From positions 310,001 to 374,000 of the forward strand of contig JAGMUV010000034.1 in the NCBI GenBank assembly GCA_020744425.1: a stretch of 64,000 nt of DNA, read 5' to 3'. Origin of the DNA: Dactylonectria macrodidyma (Eukaryota; Ascomycota; Sordariomycetes; Hypocreales; Nectriaceae). The notes under the pieces are model-generated. The model saw only the letters and a program-made list of their open reading frames with translations, was not told where the DNA came from and ran no database searches. The stretch's first letter is position 1; every line of letters starts with the position of its first letter. The translations under genes and the position numbers were made by a program. Positions 9,822 to 20,059 of this stretch are shown here, one piece after another.

Positions 9822-10487
9822 CTACAGAGCCACGACCACTTTGCCAGTGCCGTAGGCAATGTTGGTGACCTTGAGGCCGCTGGCCGTGCTGGCTCCGAGG
9901 CCGCTGGGGCACGAGGGCTGGTTGGAGACGGCAAGGTTGAGGGTGCAGCGCTCGTCGACGCCCCATTTGCAGATGGGATCAGCGATGTTGTAAAGGCGGT
10001 AGTTTTTGGCGACCCAGCTATTGGGCTGAGAGAGGCACGAGGCGACGTAGAGCATGCTGTTGGAGGCAGTGAGGGGCAGCTTGCCATCGTCGAGAATGTC
10101 GGCACACTTGCTGGGGTGGACGGTCTCGTACTGCATGTCGATGCCGCCACCCATCTGAGGGTCAATAGCAGCGTGCTTGCCAAAGGCAAGCCAGTTCCAG
10201 GCGGCATAGGAGATGTCGTGAGCGCCCTGGGACTGGTCGACGCGGAGCAGGTAGACCTTGCGGCCGCCATATGAGACCTTGACGCAGATGTCGTCACAAC
10301 TCACGGCCTCGGGCCAGTATGCAATGTGGTTTGTATTCACTTTGCATCCCAAAACTCCGATACTTGAGGAATATTGATCGTGAGGAGTCATGGAACCAGT
10401 ACTGGCACCGCGGGGAGAGAGAGCAGAAGCCGAGACCATGGTGGCTGACGCGGCGGCGGCGAGGAGAGCGGTAAGAGAGCTGAACAT
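9822..10487 (-). CDS. Secreted cysteine-containing protein, barwin/expansin-like fold suspected
   Basis: The start at 10487 gives MFSSLTALLAAAASATMVSA, a clear signal peptide. An upstream in-frame ATG at 10526 would spoil it. The mature part (about 200 residues) begins after LSPRGAS and contains IGVLGCKVNTNHIAYWPEAV, SCDDICVKVSYGGRKVYLLR, DISYAAWNWL, then SKCADIL, YVASCLSQPNSWV and DPICKWGVDERCTLN. Similar single-domain proteins are widespread in ascomycetes and look like double-psi beta-barrel (barwin/RlpA-type) secreted proteins. That fold is my inference. The gene has a single exon and a TATA box about 300 bp upstream. The Lys/Arg-poor mature protein and even Cys spacing suggest a cell-wall or apoplast role. 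This is one of the best supported native genes here. Confidence 0.85.
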   Translation of the reverse strand: MFSSLTALLAAAASATMVSASALSPRGASTGSMTPHDQYSSSIGVLGCKVNTNHIAYWPEAVSCDDICVKVSYGGRKVYLLRVDQSQGAHDISYAAWNWLAFGKHAAIDPQMGGGIDMQYETVHPSKCADILDDGKLPLTASNSMLYVASCLSQPNSWVAKNYRLYNIADPICKWGVDERCTLNLAVSNQPSCPSGLGASTASGLKVTNIAYGTGKVVVAL

Positions 10488-10787
10488 CTTGTAAGTTTTG
10501 GTGGGTTTTGTATGGAAAACTTTCAACTTTGTACGGTTGAAGCGTATGGAGTTGGTTTGTGCTGCCAGAGTCTGAGACTAGCTCGACTTGAGTTCTCAAC
10601 GCACGGCGATGAGAGTTGAATAAAGGAGTGGTGGGCAGATCACGGATCTGTTGTAGTGAGTTGGCGCAGCCGAGGGAATGACGAAGAGAGATGAGAGAGA
10701 ATGAAAGTGATATCTACAATGATACCGAGAGAATGTGGATAGCGGTGAAAAACAGAGGAGCGTGCCAGTTGGGGCGGATGTCCTGGT

Positions 10788-10795
10788 CTTATATA
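10788..10795 (-). promoter_or_regulatory. TATA box of the secreted-protein gene
   Basis: On the minus strand this reads TATATAAG. It is about 300 bp upstream of the chosen ATG (10487), implying a long pyrimidine/purine-biased leader. No other good TATA is closer. Confidence 0.5.
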
Positions 10796-10998
10796 GATGG
10801 TGGGAGAGAGAGCATCTTGGGGGAGATCTGAGGGGGGGTGGCTGTTTCGACCGGGGGAAAGAGCTTGTCCAAGTTCTGGGGACGACAACATCCCCGGAGA
10901 GCTGGGGACCGAGAGTGAGGCCGCGGGCACTGACAGGCTCTTTTGAGAGGTAGACAAGGAGTGATTATAGGATACCTCGAAATGCCGAGCCTGGATTA

Positions 10999-11200
10999 CC
11001 GTAAAAACTCAGTAAATTGGCGGACGATGGGTCCATGACCGTATACTGTGACTGGATAACCAATTAAAGTACCGTTTCCTCTTCTCTACTTGTCAGAGCG
11101 ATCCTCCAATCCGAGGCCAGAATCGTACTACTAATGCTGCTTTATAGGGGGCCTACGGTCTGCCAATTTACTGAGTTGCCAATTTGCTGAGTTTTTACTA
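10999..11200. mobile_element. MITE-like element with inverted ends
   Basis: GTAAAAACTCAGTAAATTGG at 11001 is the reverse complement of the right end, where the motif occurs as a partial copy (11162-11175) followed by a full one (11178-11198). The ~200-bp body encodes nothing. TA dinucleotides sit near both ends, but no clean target-site duplication is visible, so the superfamily is undecided. Confidence 0.65.
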
Positions 11201-12492
11201 TACGTAGAAACGCCCGCCAGTGACTGAGTTTGTTTCCGCGTTGTCGCTCGTTCGAGGCAAGTGGGGACCTTGCTCGGCAGCGAGCCGATGGGACAAGGTG
11301 AGATGGTGACCGACCCGGTCGCTCAAATCGTGGGATGTAACATAGAGACTTGGATTGCTACCTAGACAAAAACAGGCCAGTTGGATCACAGGGATAGAGG
11401 CAACACACCCGTGTGCGGATAACTTCGGAATCCGTCGTGACCGATGTACCCAATGTACCGTAGCATGTGCCTTGACAGATGGCATCGAAATGGACATGGA
11501 AGTTCAGGTACCCGCGGGTCCAGTCAACGGGGCTTGGTTCGGCATGGCGCCCCCCTGGCGCCCTAGGCTGGCCTTGTTTTCCCTAGCGCTTCCCCTAGGC
11601 GCTTTGCCGAGTGGTGGCCTTTGGGCAAGGAAAATGGCTTACTGTCCGACCTGCTAGACCGAGATCTGTCCAGCGCCTCCTGGGGGGGGGGCGGGGGTGG
11701 GCTTGGGGCTGCCGCGATTGCCCCTGCCCCAGTCAGGCACGGTGCATTAATGGGGACCTAAAAAACGCACACTCTCTAAGGAGCCCTGGCAAGACATGGG
11801 CAACGACGGGGTGCAACTGGTTGATCCGGGGCAGTGTTAGATTGACTGTCTCACCACTTGGTGGGCTGGAAAAGAGGGCTGGAAAAGAGGTTGAGAGGGC
11901 CCCGTCCAGTTCGCGTGTTCCACTGTGCCTGGACATGTGGCAAGAGAGCAAGGGGGCAACAATTCCTCACGAAGTACTCCGTATGAGGAGGTTTCTCGGT
12001 CGCCAGGGCTGAGTTGCACCCCGTAGATGCTAGGCCGCCTCCGCGTCGACGGCCAGGCCGAGGAAAACTCTGCTTCCCGCCGTCGCGTCCCGGGAGCCTA
12101 GTAGGCCTGGGTTTTTCAGGTACCAGCTGAGATGTACTCGACGCAAGTCCCCCGCCTCCCAGCCCCGGTGTGTGGTACCAGATGCCACTCCTGACAAAGG
12201 CAGTGGGGTTCCGCCTGTTACAAAAAGCTAATCGCCATCTTTGTGCACGGTGAGCGCGCTTGAGTGCCAAGCACTTCGGAACGCGACAGTGGCAGATGAG
12301 TTGTGCTCAAACATAGTATATTACTCTGTGGACGAGTTGAGATCATGACGCTCACGAGGTACGGGCGTTTCATTAAAGTTGTGTTCTTTATTTTACGGAC
12401 CTCAGAGTCAAGACAGCATATCATCTGCAGCCGACTAGCCTTTAGGTGTCAAATGTTGATGTTAAGAGCCTAATGCTTTTGTCTTAACTGGG
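11201..12492. other. No gene recognised
   Basis: This GC-rich interval (especially 11500-12130) has open frames on both strands but no motif I can name. There is a G run at 11682-11697. Confidence 0.3.
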
Positions 12493-12954
12493 TTAAAAAA
12501 GTATTTTCATGAACGTATTCTCTTGCTCTGCCTTTACACAGGGGACAAGAATGCAGGCCTCGAGAAGTTTAAAGCAATCGAGTCTTGGATTCCCATCAAT
12601 GGGGTTTGAAAGCTGCACCAGTGGCTTGAGAATATGCCGCGGAACGGTATACGGCCATATGCCAAACCGGGGTGTTTTTGTTGGATTTGAAACCTGCGAG
12701 TTTGCTTGTACTGTCGCAGATGATCCTTTCTGTGTTTTGATGGCCGGATTGCCTAGTTGGGCTGCTCCAGGCCTGGAAGTTGCCGGAATGTTGGCACTAA
12801 CAGGGGCCTGGCTAGAGCTGCTGCACGGGGATGAGGTGTGGGCATTCCGGGGCAAGGGATGCTCCTGGCCTAGACTAATGACTACAGTTGAGACCTGAGA
12901 GGGGGGTTTGGTCGGAAGTAGCCTCAGTCCATCAGGAGAACCAATTGGTGGCAA
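12493..12954 (-). other. Open frame of unknown nature (153 codons)
   Basis: The minus frame has a Ser/Pro/Gln-rich half and then TPRFGIWPYTVPRHILKPL. The plus strand is open over the same interval (12509-12898). Neither has a promoter, domain or signal peptide that I can point to. It may be a relic of a repeat-derived ORF. I would not call a gene without transcript evidence. Confidence 0.2.
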
Positions 12955-13094
12955 TCGACAGGTTCATTTTCGTGGCTCTGACAGGTTAAAATTGCAGGCA
13001 ATTTAGGACGTCGTTCAAGTGGTAGCTGAGTCGAAACAGGGCACTCTAAATCTGATTTTTATTGGTGACCTCACGCAGTCAAGAGGGACGGAGT

Positions 13095-13345
13095 CAGAGC
13101 TCCTGATAGTCCAGACCGAAAACTGTACTATTAGTCCAAACTGCAGTCCAGACCAATAGTCCACGGACTATTGGTCCAGTTTGCGTCTCTCGGGCTAAAC
13201 TGACGGTCCAGTCCGCGTCTCTCGGACTAGACTGACAGTCCAGTCTACGTCTCTCGGACTGGACTGATGGTTCAGTCTGACTTCTACCAGACCGACCAGT
13301 AGTCCAGTCCGAGGGTCGCAGACTAACAGTCTGACTATTAGTCCG
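13095..13345. repeat. Degenerate AGTCC/GGACT satellite with a 32-bp tandem core
   Basis: From 13172 the unit GGTCCAGTTTGCGTCTCTCG plus 12 bases repeats about three times, with the next unit partial. The flanks (13100-13171 and 13290-13345) are built from the same AGTCCAGAC and GGACTATTGGTCC words in both orientations, so the tract can form hairpins. Related CCAGACC/GGTCC tracts occur at 36298-36360 and 38440-38545. Confidence 0.7.
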
Positions 13346-14735
13346 TCCAAGATTCGGTATGCTTTAGGCAACGTTTTCCGAATCTGTGGCCTGCTGCAGA
13401 GTGCCAATTCAGCAACTACGCGATCCAACGCTGACATGCGTTTGGGGAAAATTTCGACGTGGCGCTAAGATATGTTAGCCGGTACAGCCCAGCACTGCGT
13501 TTGTCTACGGCAAACCAAGTATCTTGCAACTGAACCCATCGGCCTATCGGCCTAACAAGATCCCAGAATTACATGTTTCGACCTTTTCAACAGTAACCTA
13601 ATTTTATAGTTTCGAATGGGCCACCTTGCCGATTTCCAGGAAGAATATCTGCAACATGAGAGATGATGAAGTGCATGTTATCTGAGGAGCGAAAACCCGT
13701 CCGGTGGCGTTAAGATAAACCAGCCCCGCCATTACAGGTAGGTGGCATGCACAGTATCCCTTATCCGGCGCGTGTAGGGTAGGTTCGCTCGCAGTCACGG
13801 ATCTCAGCAAGCCAATTGAGATGCTAGTAAACACGCAGGTCTCTGCGTCAGAATCATATTTCATACTAGTTACGATATAGTCACCGTATCTACCGTGCTG
13901 AGAGCTTCCGTCTGGTATCAATTCCGTCATAATCAGAGATATATTCCCGAATCATCGATTTACCGTCGAAAGACCGATATCAGTGACGTGGCGGAGTGAG
14001 CCTATGGTTACCGTCACTGCGAGAGAACGGCCCAAAGCCCAGATTAAGCCAAGTCCAGTCCGGCCCAAGTGTAAATATGCGCTCAGCACTCATCAACCAT
14101 GTGTTGCATCCACCTGAGGGATAAACATGATATTCCGACCAATGCATGGAACGGCTAATCCCGACTGCTCGAAACCCTTCATCTCTCCGATCCGGACATT
14201 ATCAACCCGGCTGAAGATGCATCCCCCAAGTACACTAAGCTTCAAATATATGATGGCGTTGCCTGTTAGTTTCCAGGCGGTCCATAATCATAAGCGAGCA
14301 TGACACGCAATTAGATTTCGTAGAGTTCTGAGAATGGGTGCCGCATACTTGGGGAAGGCTGGTCGCCATACAATATTCCATGTGTATAGTGTGACGTTTA
14401 CCATTCATCATTAAATACCTATATACACCCACATTTCCAGATTGCCAGCCAATGTTTGCCAGAACCTATTACAGCCACTGAGGGCATTTTTTAAATTCTG
14501 AGGTATAATCTTAAAGCTACAAAGCCATAAATGTTCGAAAATGGGCCCTACTAACAATTTTCAAGCGGACTCTAATAAGAACCGATGTATCAGAACGGTT
14601 ATATTCTGGACGCTCGAAACATCCGAGTATAAAGTACGCACAAGACTTTAGTGAGTAGCCACTTCCGGCTGATTCAGTAAATAAAATATATATACTGACT
14701 GTAACAAGTACCTGCAGTATATCGTATATCTTAAT
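13346..14735. other. No intact gene; short coding-like relics
   Basis: A minus frame at 13604-13930 starts MTELIPDGSSQHGRYGD and has no known domain. At 14121-14273 a plus frame reads LSDPDIINPAEDASPKYTKL and then QIYDGVAC before a stop. This looks like the start of a fungal C2H2-type repeat protein, but stops interrupt it. The rest is AT-rich and unassigned. Confidence 0.3.
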
Positions 14736-14762
14736 TTGGTCTTTGAACTACTTTTAAGAGTT

Positions 14763-15140
14763 ATGGTAGATAAAAATTCAACAATAAGAGGGAACTGGAA
14801 GCTAGAGGAGGACGAGTTACTTATAAAACTTCGTGGGCAGAACGAAAGTTGGAGTTTTATCGCATCAAATCTCCCTGGGAGAAGTGAATGGGCATGCCAG
14901 CGACATTACCACCAAAACTTAACGCCAGAAGCGCGAAAATTCTATAGACCACGCAAGGCAATGTGGAAACGGTTCAAGTGGAACTCTGACCTCAAACTAC
15001 CGCCAATATCGAGCGAACGCCAAGATCATAACCGCACGCTTCCGAGTTTTCATGAAACCTTCAGTTTTTTTGCTAAGTTAAGAGAAACGGGCAGTAAGCG
15101 CATCTTATTTGCAAAATGCCACAGTCCTGTACCTATATAA
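14763..15140 (+). CDS. Small Myb/SANT-domain protein (125 aa)
   Basis: The ATG at 14763 follows an AT-rich TATA-like run (AAAATATATATACTG, about 14685). Residues about 8-52 form one Myb/SANT repeat: GNWKLEEDELLIKLRGQNES, then WSFIASNLPGRSEWACQRHY. It has the W...W...aromatic pattern of helix-turn-helix repeats. This kind of single-repeat protein is common in filamentous fungi and is presumed to bind DNA in the nucleus. The rest is basic (FYRPRKAMWKRFKW) and has no second repeat, which is short compared with multi-repeat Myb factors. A truncated or TE-derived origin is possible. The frame is open and single-exon. Confidence 0.7.
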   Translation: MVDKNSTIRGNWKLEEDELLIKLRGQNESWSFIASNLPGRSEWACQRHYHQNLTPEARKFYRPRKAMWKRFKWNSDLKLPPISSERQDHNRTLPSFHETFSFFAKLRETGSKRILFAKCHSPVPI

Positions 15141-15206
15141 CTAGGATCCGAGTTGGCGTATTGGCCTTGTTGGGCAGGGGGACAAAACCAACTCCGCCAC
15201 CGGGGT

Positions 15207-15250
15207 AGGAGAGATGAGTAGGAGAGATGAGGGCGAGAGTGAGGGCGAGA
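15207..15250 (+). repeat. Short purine-rich tandem repeats
   Basis: TAGGAGAGATGAG occurs twice, then GGCGAGAGTGAG two and a half times, in direct order. This is a small minisatellite about 70 bp beyond the stop codon of the Myb-like gene. Confidence 0.8.
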
Positions 15251-15299
15251 GTGGGCAGACGAAACTACCAAAATTGAAACATCAGAAATGCCAATTGCG

Positions 15300-17418
15300 T
15301 CCCAACTAGGCATCTGATAGAAAGAACAATCGGACGTTCTAATTAGACAAATGAATTCGGTTACAATAACATCAAAAACTTATTCCAGAAGCTGAAATTA
15401 AGTGGCTAAGAAAACCTAACTGATGTCATCCATGTGTGGGAGGCCTCTAACTCTTCTACCTATTTACCGCTGATGCAGCTACTGGTATCATCCTAGACCT
15501 TGTCGTCAGCCCAGACCCTGCCCCCCTACGCAAAGCATCTGTGCCCGCCCAGGACGATGTCCAACTCAAGTGCTGCGGCTTCGTCCAGCTGATCACAGTC
15601 CTCGCCCCTGGAAATCCTGGTCAGACTTCGTACAGAAGTTTCCATCCCTTACAAGCTTTTGCCATCTTCCCCTCCACGCGAATCTGTGGGCCTCGCTTGA
15701 CATGAAGATGGCCGAGAGGCGAGACACCCAGTTCCAGAGCTATACTTTGCTCACCTGCACCAGAAAGGTGGACGGGCCTGTTTGGCTGCCATCTCATGGT
15801 GCAGTTGCCGACTCTCGAGCAAGACTACGTCTTCATGGTTGTTTTGGACTCCTGCAACTTTCTCGACTTTCTGGGTCTGGTTCGCAAACGCCGCTGCCGG
15901 GTACTGCGACTTCAGCGATTCATTTATCATCTTCTGGCCATATGCCGTTCGAGGAGATCAAATCCAATTCACCGCTGGATCACGCACATATGCGCCATCT
16001 GCCTATTCAACTATCTTGCTGCCTGTGTCTGTAATAGCCTGTGATGTTGGACCAATAAGCAACTCATACGAGCCGAACATCTTGTCTCTGCCGGAAATCA
16101 AGAAATGAACCGACGCTGGGAGCCCTGAAGACTTATTATCCCATGTCACAGCCAAAACAGGGTGGATTTTAGGGCAATCCAGGTGCCATACTAGGTGATT
16201 ATCGGAAGAATGCATTTGGGTGTTGGGGAGGCACCTGGGACAGTCAGGTAGGTGGCTGGGTACACACCTCCGTGTGAAGTCTTATTTAATAAGTCTATGA
16301 CGAATGGAGAATATCGACCACTAATTAAACATGCCAAGCTCTCCCGTTTCTGACCTTTTCGAGCCGTGCCCGCTCTAAGCATGAGATTCGTTCGAGTTTC
16401 GCACTCTTCAAGACTAATTGGTTCGCTGCTAGGAAAGAATATACGACTGATATTATTTCTATTGGCGTTGTCGCCGTCCTAGTCAGGACTAATAAATGAT
16501 TCCCCAACAAAGGTGTCACCTTGTCCAAACACCCCAGGGTTGACCAGTGCCATGTTTGGGACTCTGTCTTCCCTTTGTCTATTACGAATTCAACGACTTG
16601 AGACGGTCATTGAGCCTGGGAGCTTTAATGTTAATTATCTTTCGCATTTCGACGATTCTGGCAGCCTCGAATACGTTTCTTCTGTAGACGGCGGCGACAT
16701 GGTATAGAAGATCCGGCCCGATCTCGTCAACAAATTGTCACATATCGGGATATCGGATTTTGCAGCTATGACAACAGTCAAGCTTTCTGCCCTTCATCAT
16801 AAGGTTCCACGGCCACTTTCCTCGTCACTGGCCTCGTCATCAGCTTCGTCACAAGCTATGATCAGGAGGATAGCTAGATAAAGTCAAATAGTCCGTAGCA
16901 TCCGGACTCTCTTGGCTGTCCGAGGTCATCATCAGTCTCTTCATCTATAAGACTGACCCAAAGACCCTCATTAGATAGGAAGAATAGCAAGAGCTTCTCA
17001 CACACATGACCACTTCCGTCTCCTAGATGCAACACAAATCAATCATACATTGACTGTTGTAGTCGCCATCGCAGTCAGATCAGTACGGAATAGGTTTCGC
17101 TGTTGGCGCCGATATTTTGGTGTGACGCAGCTGAGGTTGCGGAATTTGAAGGGAAGCTGTCACGGTCGGAAAGCGTAGCAGCCACTCCAGAAATGTGCCT
17201 AGTTCTACTATTTCAGAGGAAGGAAGGCATAATTGCCTACCGTGGTCCGCGATGACCGGGAAGGGCATCAAAGTTCACAGCAAGTTACGACACGACGTAC
17301 GGCTTGGTGACAATAAAGAACTTTCTCGTATTCTCTAACCACCTCCTCAGTTATAAAGCCCGTGGAATAACGATCTCTAATCATGGCCTTTTCATAGTCC
17401 CTCCCCAGACTTATGGGC
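15300..17418. other. No gene recognised; relics only
   Basis: Between 15570 and 16108 all three plus frames are partly open and give Trp/Phe-rich peptides without known motifs. On the minus strand 16740-16582 an uninterrupted piece reads FVDEIGPDLLYHVAAVYRRN and then VFEAARIVEMRKI. That is protein-like, but stops bound it on both sides. An acidic Asp/Glu/Ala/Ser run precedes it near 16860-16810. These may be parts of one decayed minus-strand gene. Confidence 0.3.
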
Positions 17419-18249
17419 TTAAAGTAGTAAATCTAATGGTTCATCGATCCCTTTCATTTTACAAGCTAGACACCCGCCTCTCATTCGTCTTCCTAGCATT
17501 TCACTCACCTTTTTCCTTAGTTCCTCTTCGTAATTCTGGTTGTACTCCCACATTTCAATACTCTCCTTATTACATATGGGAGTAAAAAGGTTGAACATCA
17601 TAGTTCTGCAGAAGTGAATATTATTGCTTCCTGGAATGATACTTGGACCATTTATAGTGCATATCCTTGACACTGAGTCGTCATCACAGGCATTTTGGCC
17701 TAGACCAATCACGTTATCTGTAGGGTGTATTTTATGTTCACCGAAACCTAAGAACGCCGAACGTCTCCCATTGGGGATGCTGGTACTCAGACGTTCCGGC
17801 CATCGAGTAAAGATATGATGTGTCGAAATGTTAGGCTGCCGTATGGCTTGCGTGCTTAGGGTAATTTGGTGATTTGGGAAAACCAGATCCATGTAGCCAG
17901 TGGCCCTTCCATGTGTGTGGGTTTCGTGATCACGTAAGGACGCGTCAAACGTATTGTAATAGTCAAAATATGGGCAAACAAGAGCTAGGTGAGTTTTCTT
18001 GGACGTCTTTGTACCATTTTCCTTGAGGTAATATAGGTCATAACCGATTAAAAAGGGCGTAAATCCTTTGTCAAGAGCCAATTGCAACCAGTCATAATTC
18101 TTGAAGAAGGCGTCCCAAATCGAGTAAATTTTGTTTTCCTTTTCCGATAAACTGAACCTGCATGAGCGAGCGACTTTGCGAGGTATATCAGATACCGGGG
18201 CAATTTGACGAAGAATCTCAAGGGGCAACCTGAGAGCAATATGACCCAT
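17419..18249 (-). CDS. F-box-like protein of a lineage-specific family (276 aa), copy 1
   Basis: I chose the ATG at 18249 because MGHIALRLPLEILRQIAPVS resembles an F-box N-terminus (LP.EIL..I) and because a TATA-like ATATATAA lies about 60 bp upstream. The frame also allows 18324. Residues about 45-70 hold IWDAFFKNYDWLQLALDKGF, then TPFLIGYDLYYL. The same landmark (IFKNYDW...STPALI) occurs in the second family member at 38691-39299, so the two are paralogues. The C-terminus is rich in charged residues with CLACK near the end. In fungi such proteins are poorly described. An F-box would recruit SCF ubiquitin ligase, but the box here is degenerate and the role is inferred. Confidence 0.65.
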   Translation of the reverse strand: MGHIALRLPLEILRQIAPVSDIPRKVARSCRFSLSEKENKIYSIWDAFFKNYDWLQLALDKGFTPFLIGYDLYYLKENGTKTSKKTHLALVCPYFDYYNTFDASLRDHETHTHGRATGYMDLVFPNHQITLSTQAIRQPNISTHHIFTRWPERLSTSIPNGRRSAFLGFGEHKIHPTDNVIGLGQNACDDDSVSRICTINGPSIIPGSNNIHFCRTMMFNLFTPICNKESIEMWEYNQNYEEELRKKVSEMLGRRMRGGCLACKMKGIDEPLDLLL

Positions 18250-18304
18250 GGCTTCCAGATGCATACGAAGGAGTGAATCTCTCAGGACATGGCGAGGCCG
18301 AATC

Positions 18305-18312
18305 ATTATATA
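18305..18312 (-). promoter_or_regulatory. TATA box of the 17419-18249 gene
   Basis: The minus strand reads ATATATAA about 60 bp upstream of the ATG at 18249. The other F-box-like gene has a similar TATA about 50 bp upstream of its ATG, which supports both start choices. Confidence 0.5.
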
Positions 18313-18963
18313 TCTTCTACACATCCTTATTATCCAGTACTGGCCCTTTTCAATTTCTGATGTGAAGGACGCGTCCTTTACAGTTCTATTCGAAGCTGGC
18401 TGCCCTTTGATAGTGAACTCCAGTTTCGGTCGGAACCTCAGTTTTGCATCTGAAAGGCGAAAGAGCTCGCCTTATTTTATCCAGAGACCTTGATACAGTA
18501 CGGGATCCGAAGGCGAGCTCGTAACTTTGGGTTACATACCAGCGTGGCCCTCCTTCTGCAAGATATTTTTGTCACCGCCTTGTTCCCTTTAAGGCTCAGC
18601 CTGATGGCGATGGGATTGTACCTGCAGGGAGGGGTCGCAGCATGTGAAGCGGCTGCCTGAACATTCCGAGAGCGGCGCACCTTGAGGAGTGGGGTGGGTC
18701 TGTCGGAGGTCCAGATATCATGATTAAATTGGACATGCAATGGGAGATTCAGCTGGAAATTGTGCGCCTTGGAAGTAGTGTTCGGAGTTGGCCGAACACT
18801 TGATGTGTGGAGACTTGTGCCAAACGCGTCTTTTATTAGCTGCTGGAAGGGGTAGTTATGGAAACTTGATGGTTACGTTCAAATTCTCCTCTTAGGCGAC
18901 GATGTCTATTCCTAAAAAAAAAGACAAGAATATCCCTGAAATACTGCTAAACGAATTAAAACT
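18313..18963. other. No gene recognised
   Basis: Only short frames occur here. An A run sits at 18914-18922 upstream of the small ORF at 18964. Confidence 0.3.
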
Positions 18964-19119
18964 ATGAAGCTTACCTTTACTACTCTGATTCTCGTGGCTC
19001 CCTGTCACCGTTGCATCTCCGCCCCAGTCGAGGTGCGGTCATCGCTCAACACCCCGCGACAAGGCCCCACAGATGCTGTAACCTCAGAACTCAGTGTTGA
19101 AATGAGCATATGGTGTTGA
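18964..19119 (+). CDS. Putative small secreted peptide (51 aa), probably a remnant
   Basis: ATG at 18964 gives MKLTFTTLILVAPCHRCISA, a short hydrophobic leader followed by PVEVRSSLN and a hydrophilic tail ending SIWC. The pattern is that of a fungal secreted protein, although the leader is broken by PCHRC, which weakens the signal peptide. A 5'-truncated LINE end is inserted 49 bp after the stop, so the 3' part of a longer gene may have been displaced. There is no known family. Confidence 0.3.
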   Translation: MKLTFTTLILVAPCHRCISAPVEVRSSLNTPRQGPTDAVTSELSVEMSIWC

Positions 19120-19168
19120 TTGAAGGAGGAAAAGACTAGCGCTAACCAGCTGAAGCTATTGACAAGAA

Positions 19169-19263
19169 AGTGGCAGAAATGTAAATAGCATAGCGTATTC
19201 CATGGCCCTATGAGATCCGTTCTCCCGGGCGTAATAAATCTACTACTACTACTACTACTACTA
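19169..19263 (+). mobile_element. Severely 5'-truncated LINE (family B) with 13-bp target duplication
   Basis: About 95 bp, ending ...GGGCGTAATAAAT followed by (CTA)n, match the 3' end of the family B LINE whose tail reads in reverse at 27233-27315. The insert is flanked by perfect copies of CTATTGACAAGAA (19156-19168 and 19264-19276), a classic target-primed integration product. It defines the exact 3' terminus and tail of the family. Confidence 0.92.
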
Positions 19264-19922
19264 CTATTGACAAGAAGACATCCACATCCCAGCCACCAAT
19301 GGATCGGAATAGCCATTGATCCGTTAAACAACGGATCTCAACACTCAGAACTCTACTAGAGTTCATTTCCCTGCCCCGCCTTCCCGGAGGTAGAGTTCGT
19401 TGTCTTGCACCCTAGTAGTCTTCATTTACGCTCAGCCGCTACCGGCGCTTTGCCCGGCTGCAACAGGTGCACATCGACGGCCAGCTGCGGCAGATGATGG
19501 GCGAAGACGCACGCTTCTGAGACAATCAGAAGGTAGTAATCAGGGCGATCATCCAAGGAGAGAGCCCAATCGTGTAGATCGCCGGGCCGGCGAGGGCACG
19601 AGCCTGTCGTTTATACTGCCGGCGGACTGCTCGCCCGGGAGCGCGCATGTGTGGCAGAGGCAGGGCAGCCTAAAGCCCTTGCGGTGGTTTGATGATATAT
19701 CTATCCCCTTGTCCGTTGAGTCTATGATGTCGATCGACTCCAGCACTTGCCGGCGAGTCATCGTCACGCATTGGCGACCTGCCGTGCTCCCCCGGTGGAG
19801 GATCGTCTGCTCGAGACCCCTGGTTATCAGACCCAGCTACGGAGTACTGATGTCCTATTCCTTGCCGCAGCAGGGTTAGCAACAACTGTGGGACCATATT
19901 CTCGCAGCGGCACACCAAGGCA

Positions 19923-20059
19923 AAGGTATTTACGAAACCCGACATACGACAGGCCTTCTATCGGATGCGGATGTTCCCGGAATCCGAGGATCTCACGGCC
20001 TTCAAGACTCGGTATGGGACCTACAAGTATAAGGTGGTACCGTTTGGTCTGACCAACGG
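19923..20059 (+). pseudogene. Gypsy reverse transcriptase, left half
   Basis: The frame reads KVFTKPDIRQAFYRMRMFPE and then SEDLTAFKTRYGTYKYKVVP, ending FGLTNG. This is the conserved block of Ty3/Gypsy reverse transcriptase before the YxDD motif. It stops exactly where the hAT element at 20060 begins and resumes at 23430. Upstream (19390-19922) the frame is broken and only fragments could belong to the same element. I see no long terminal repeats, protease or integrase. Confidence 0.85.

Noticed and set aside
18964..19119. Membership of the 51-codon peptide in the ten-cysteine family
   Set aside because: It has only three cysteines in a different order and no shared intron; only the secreted-type start is similar.
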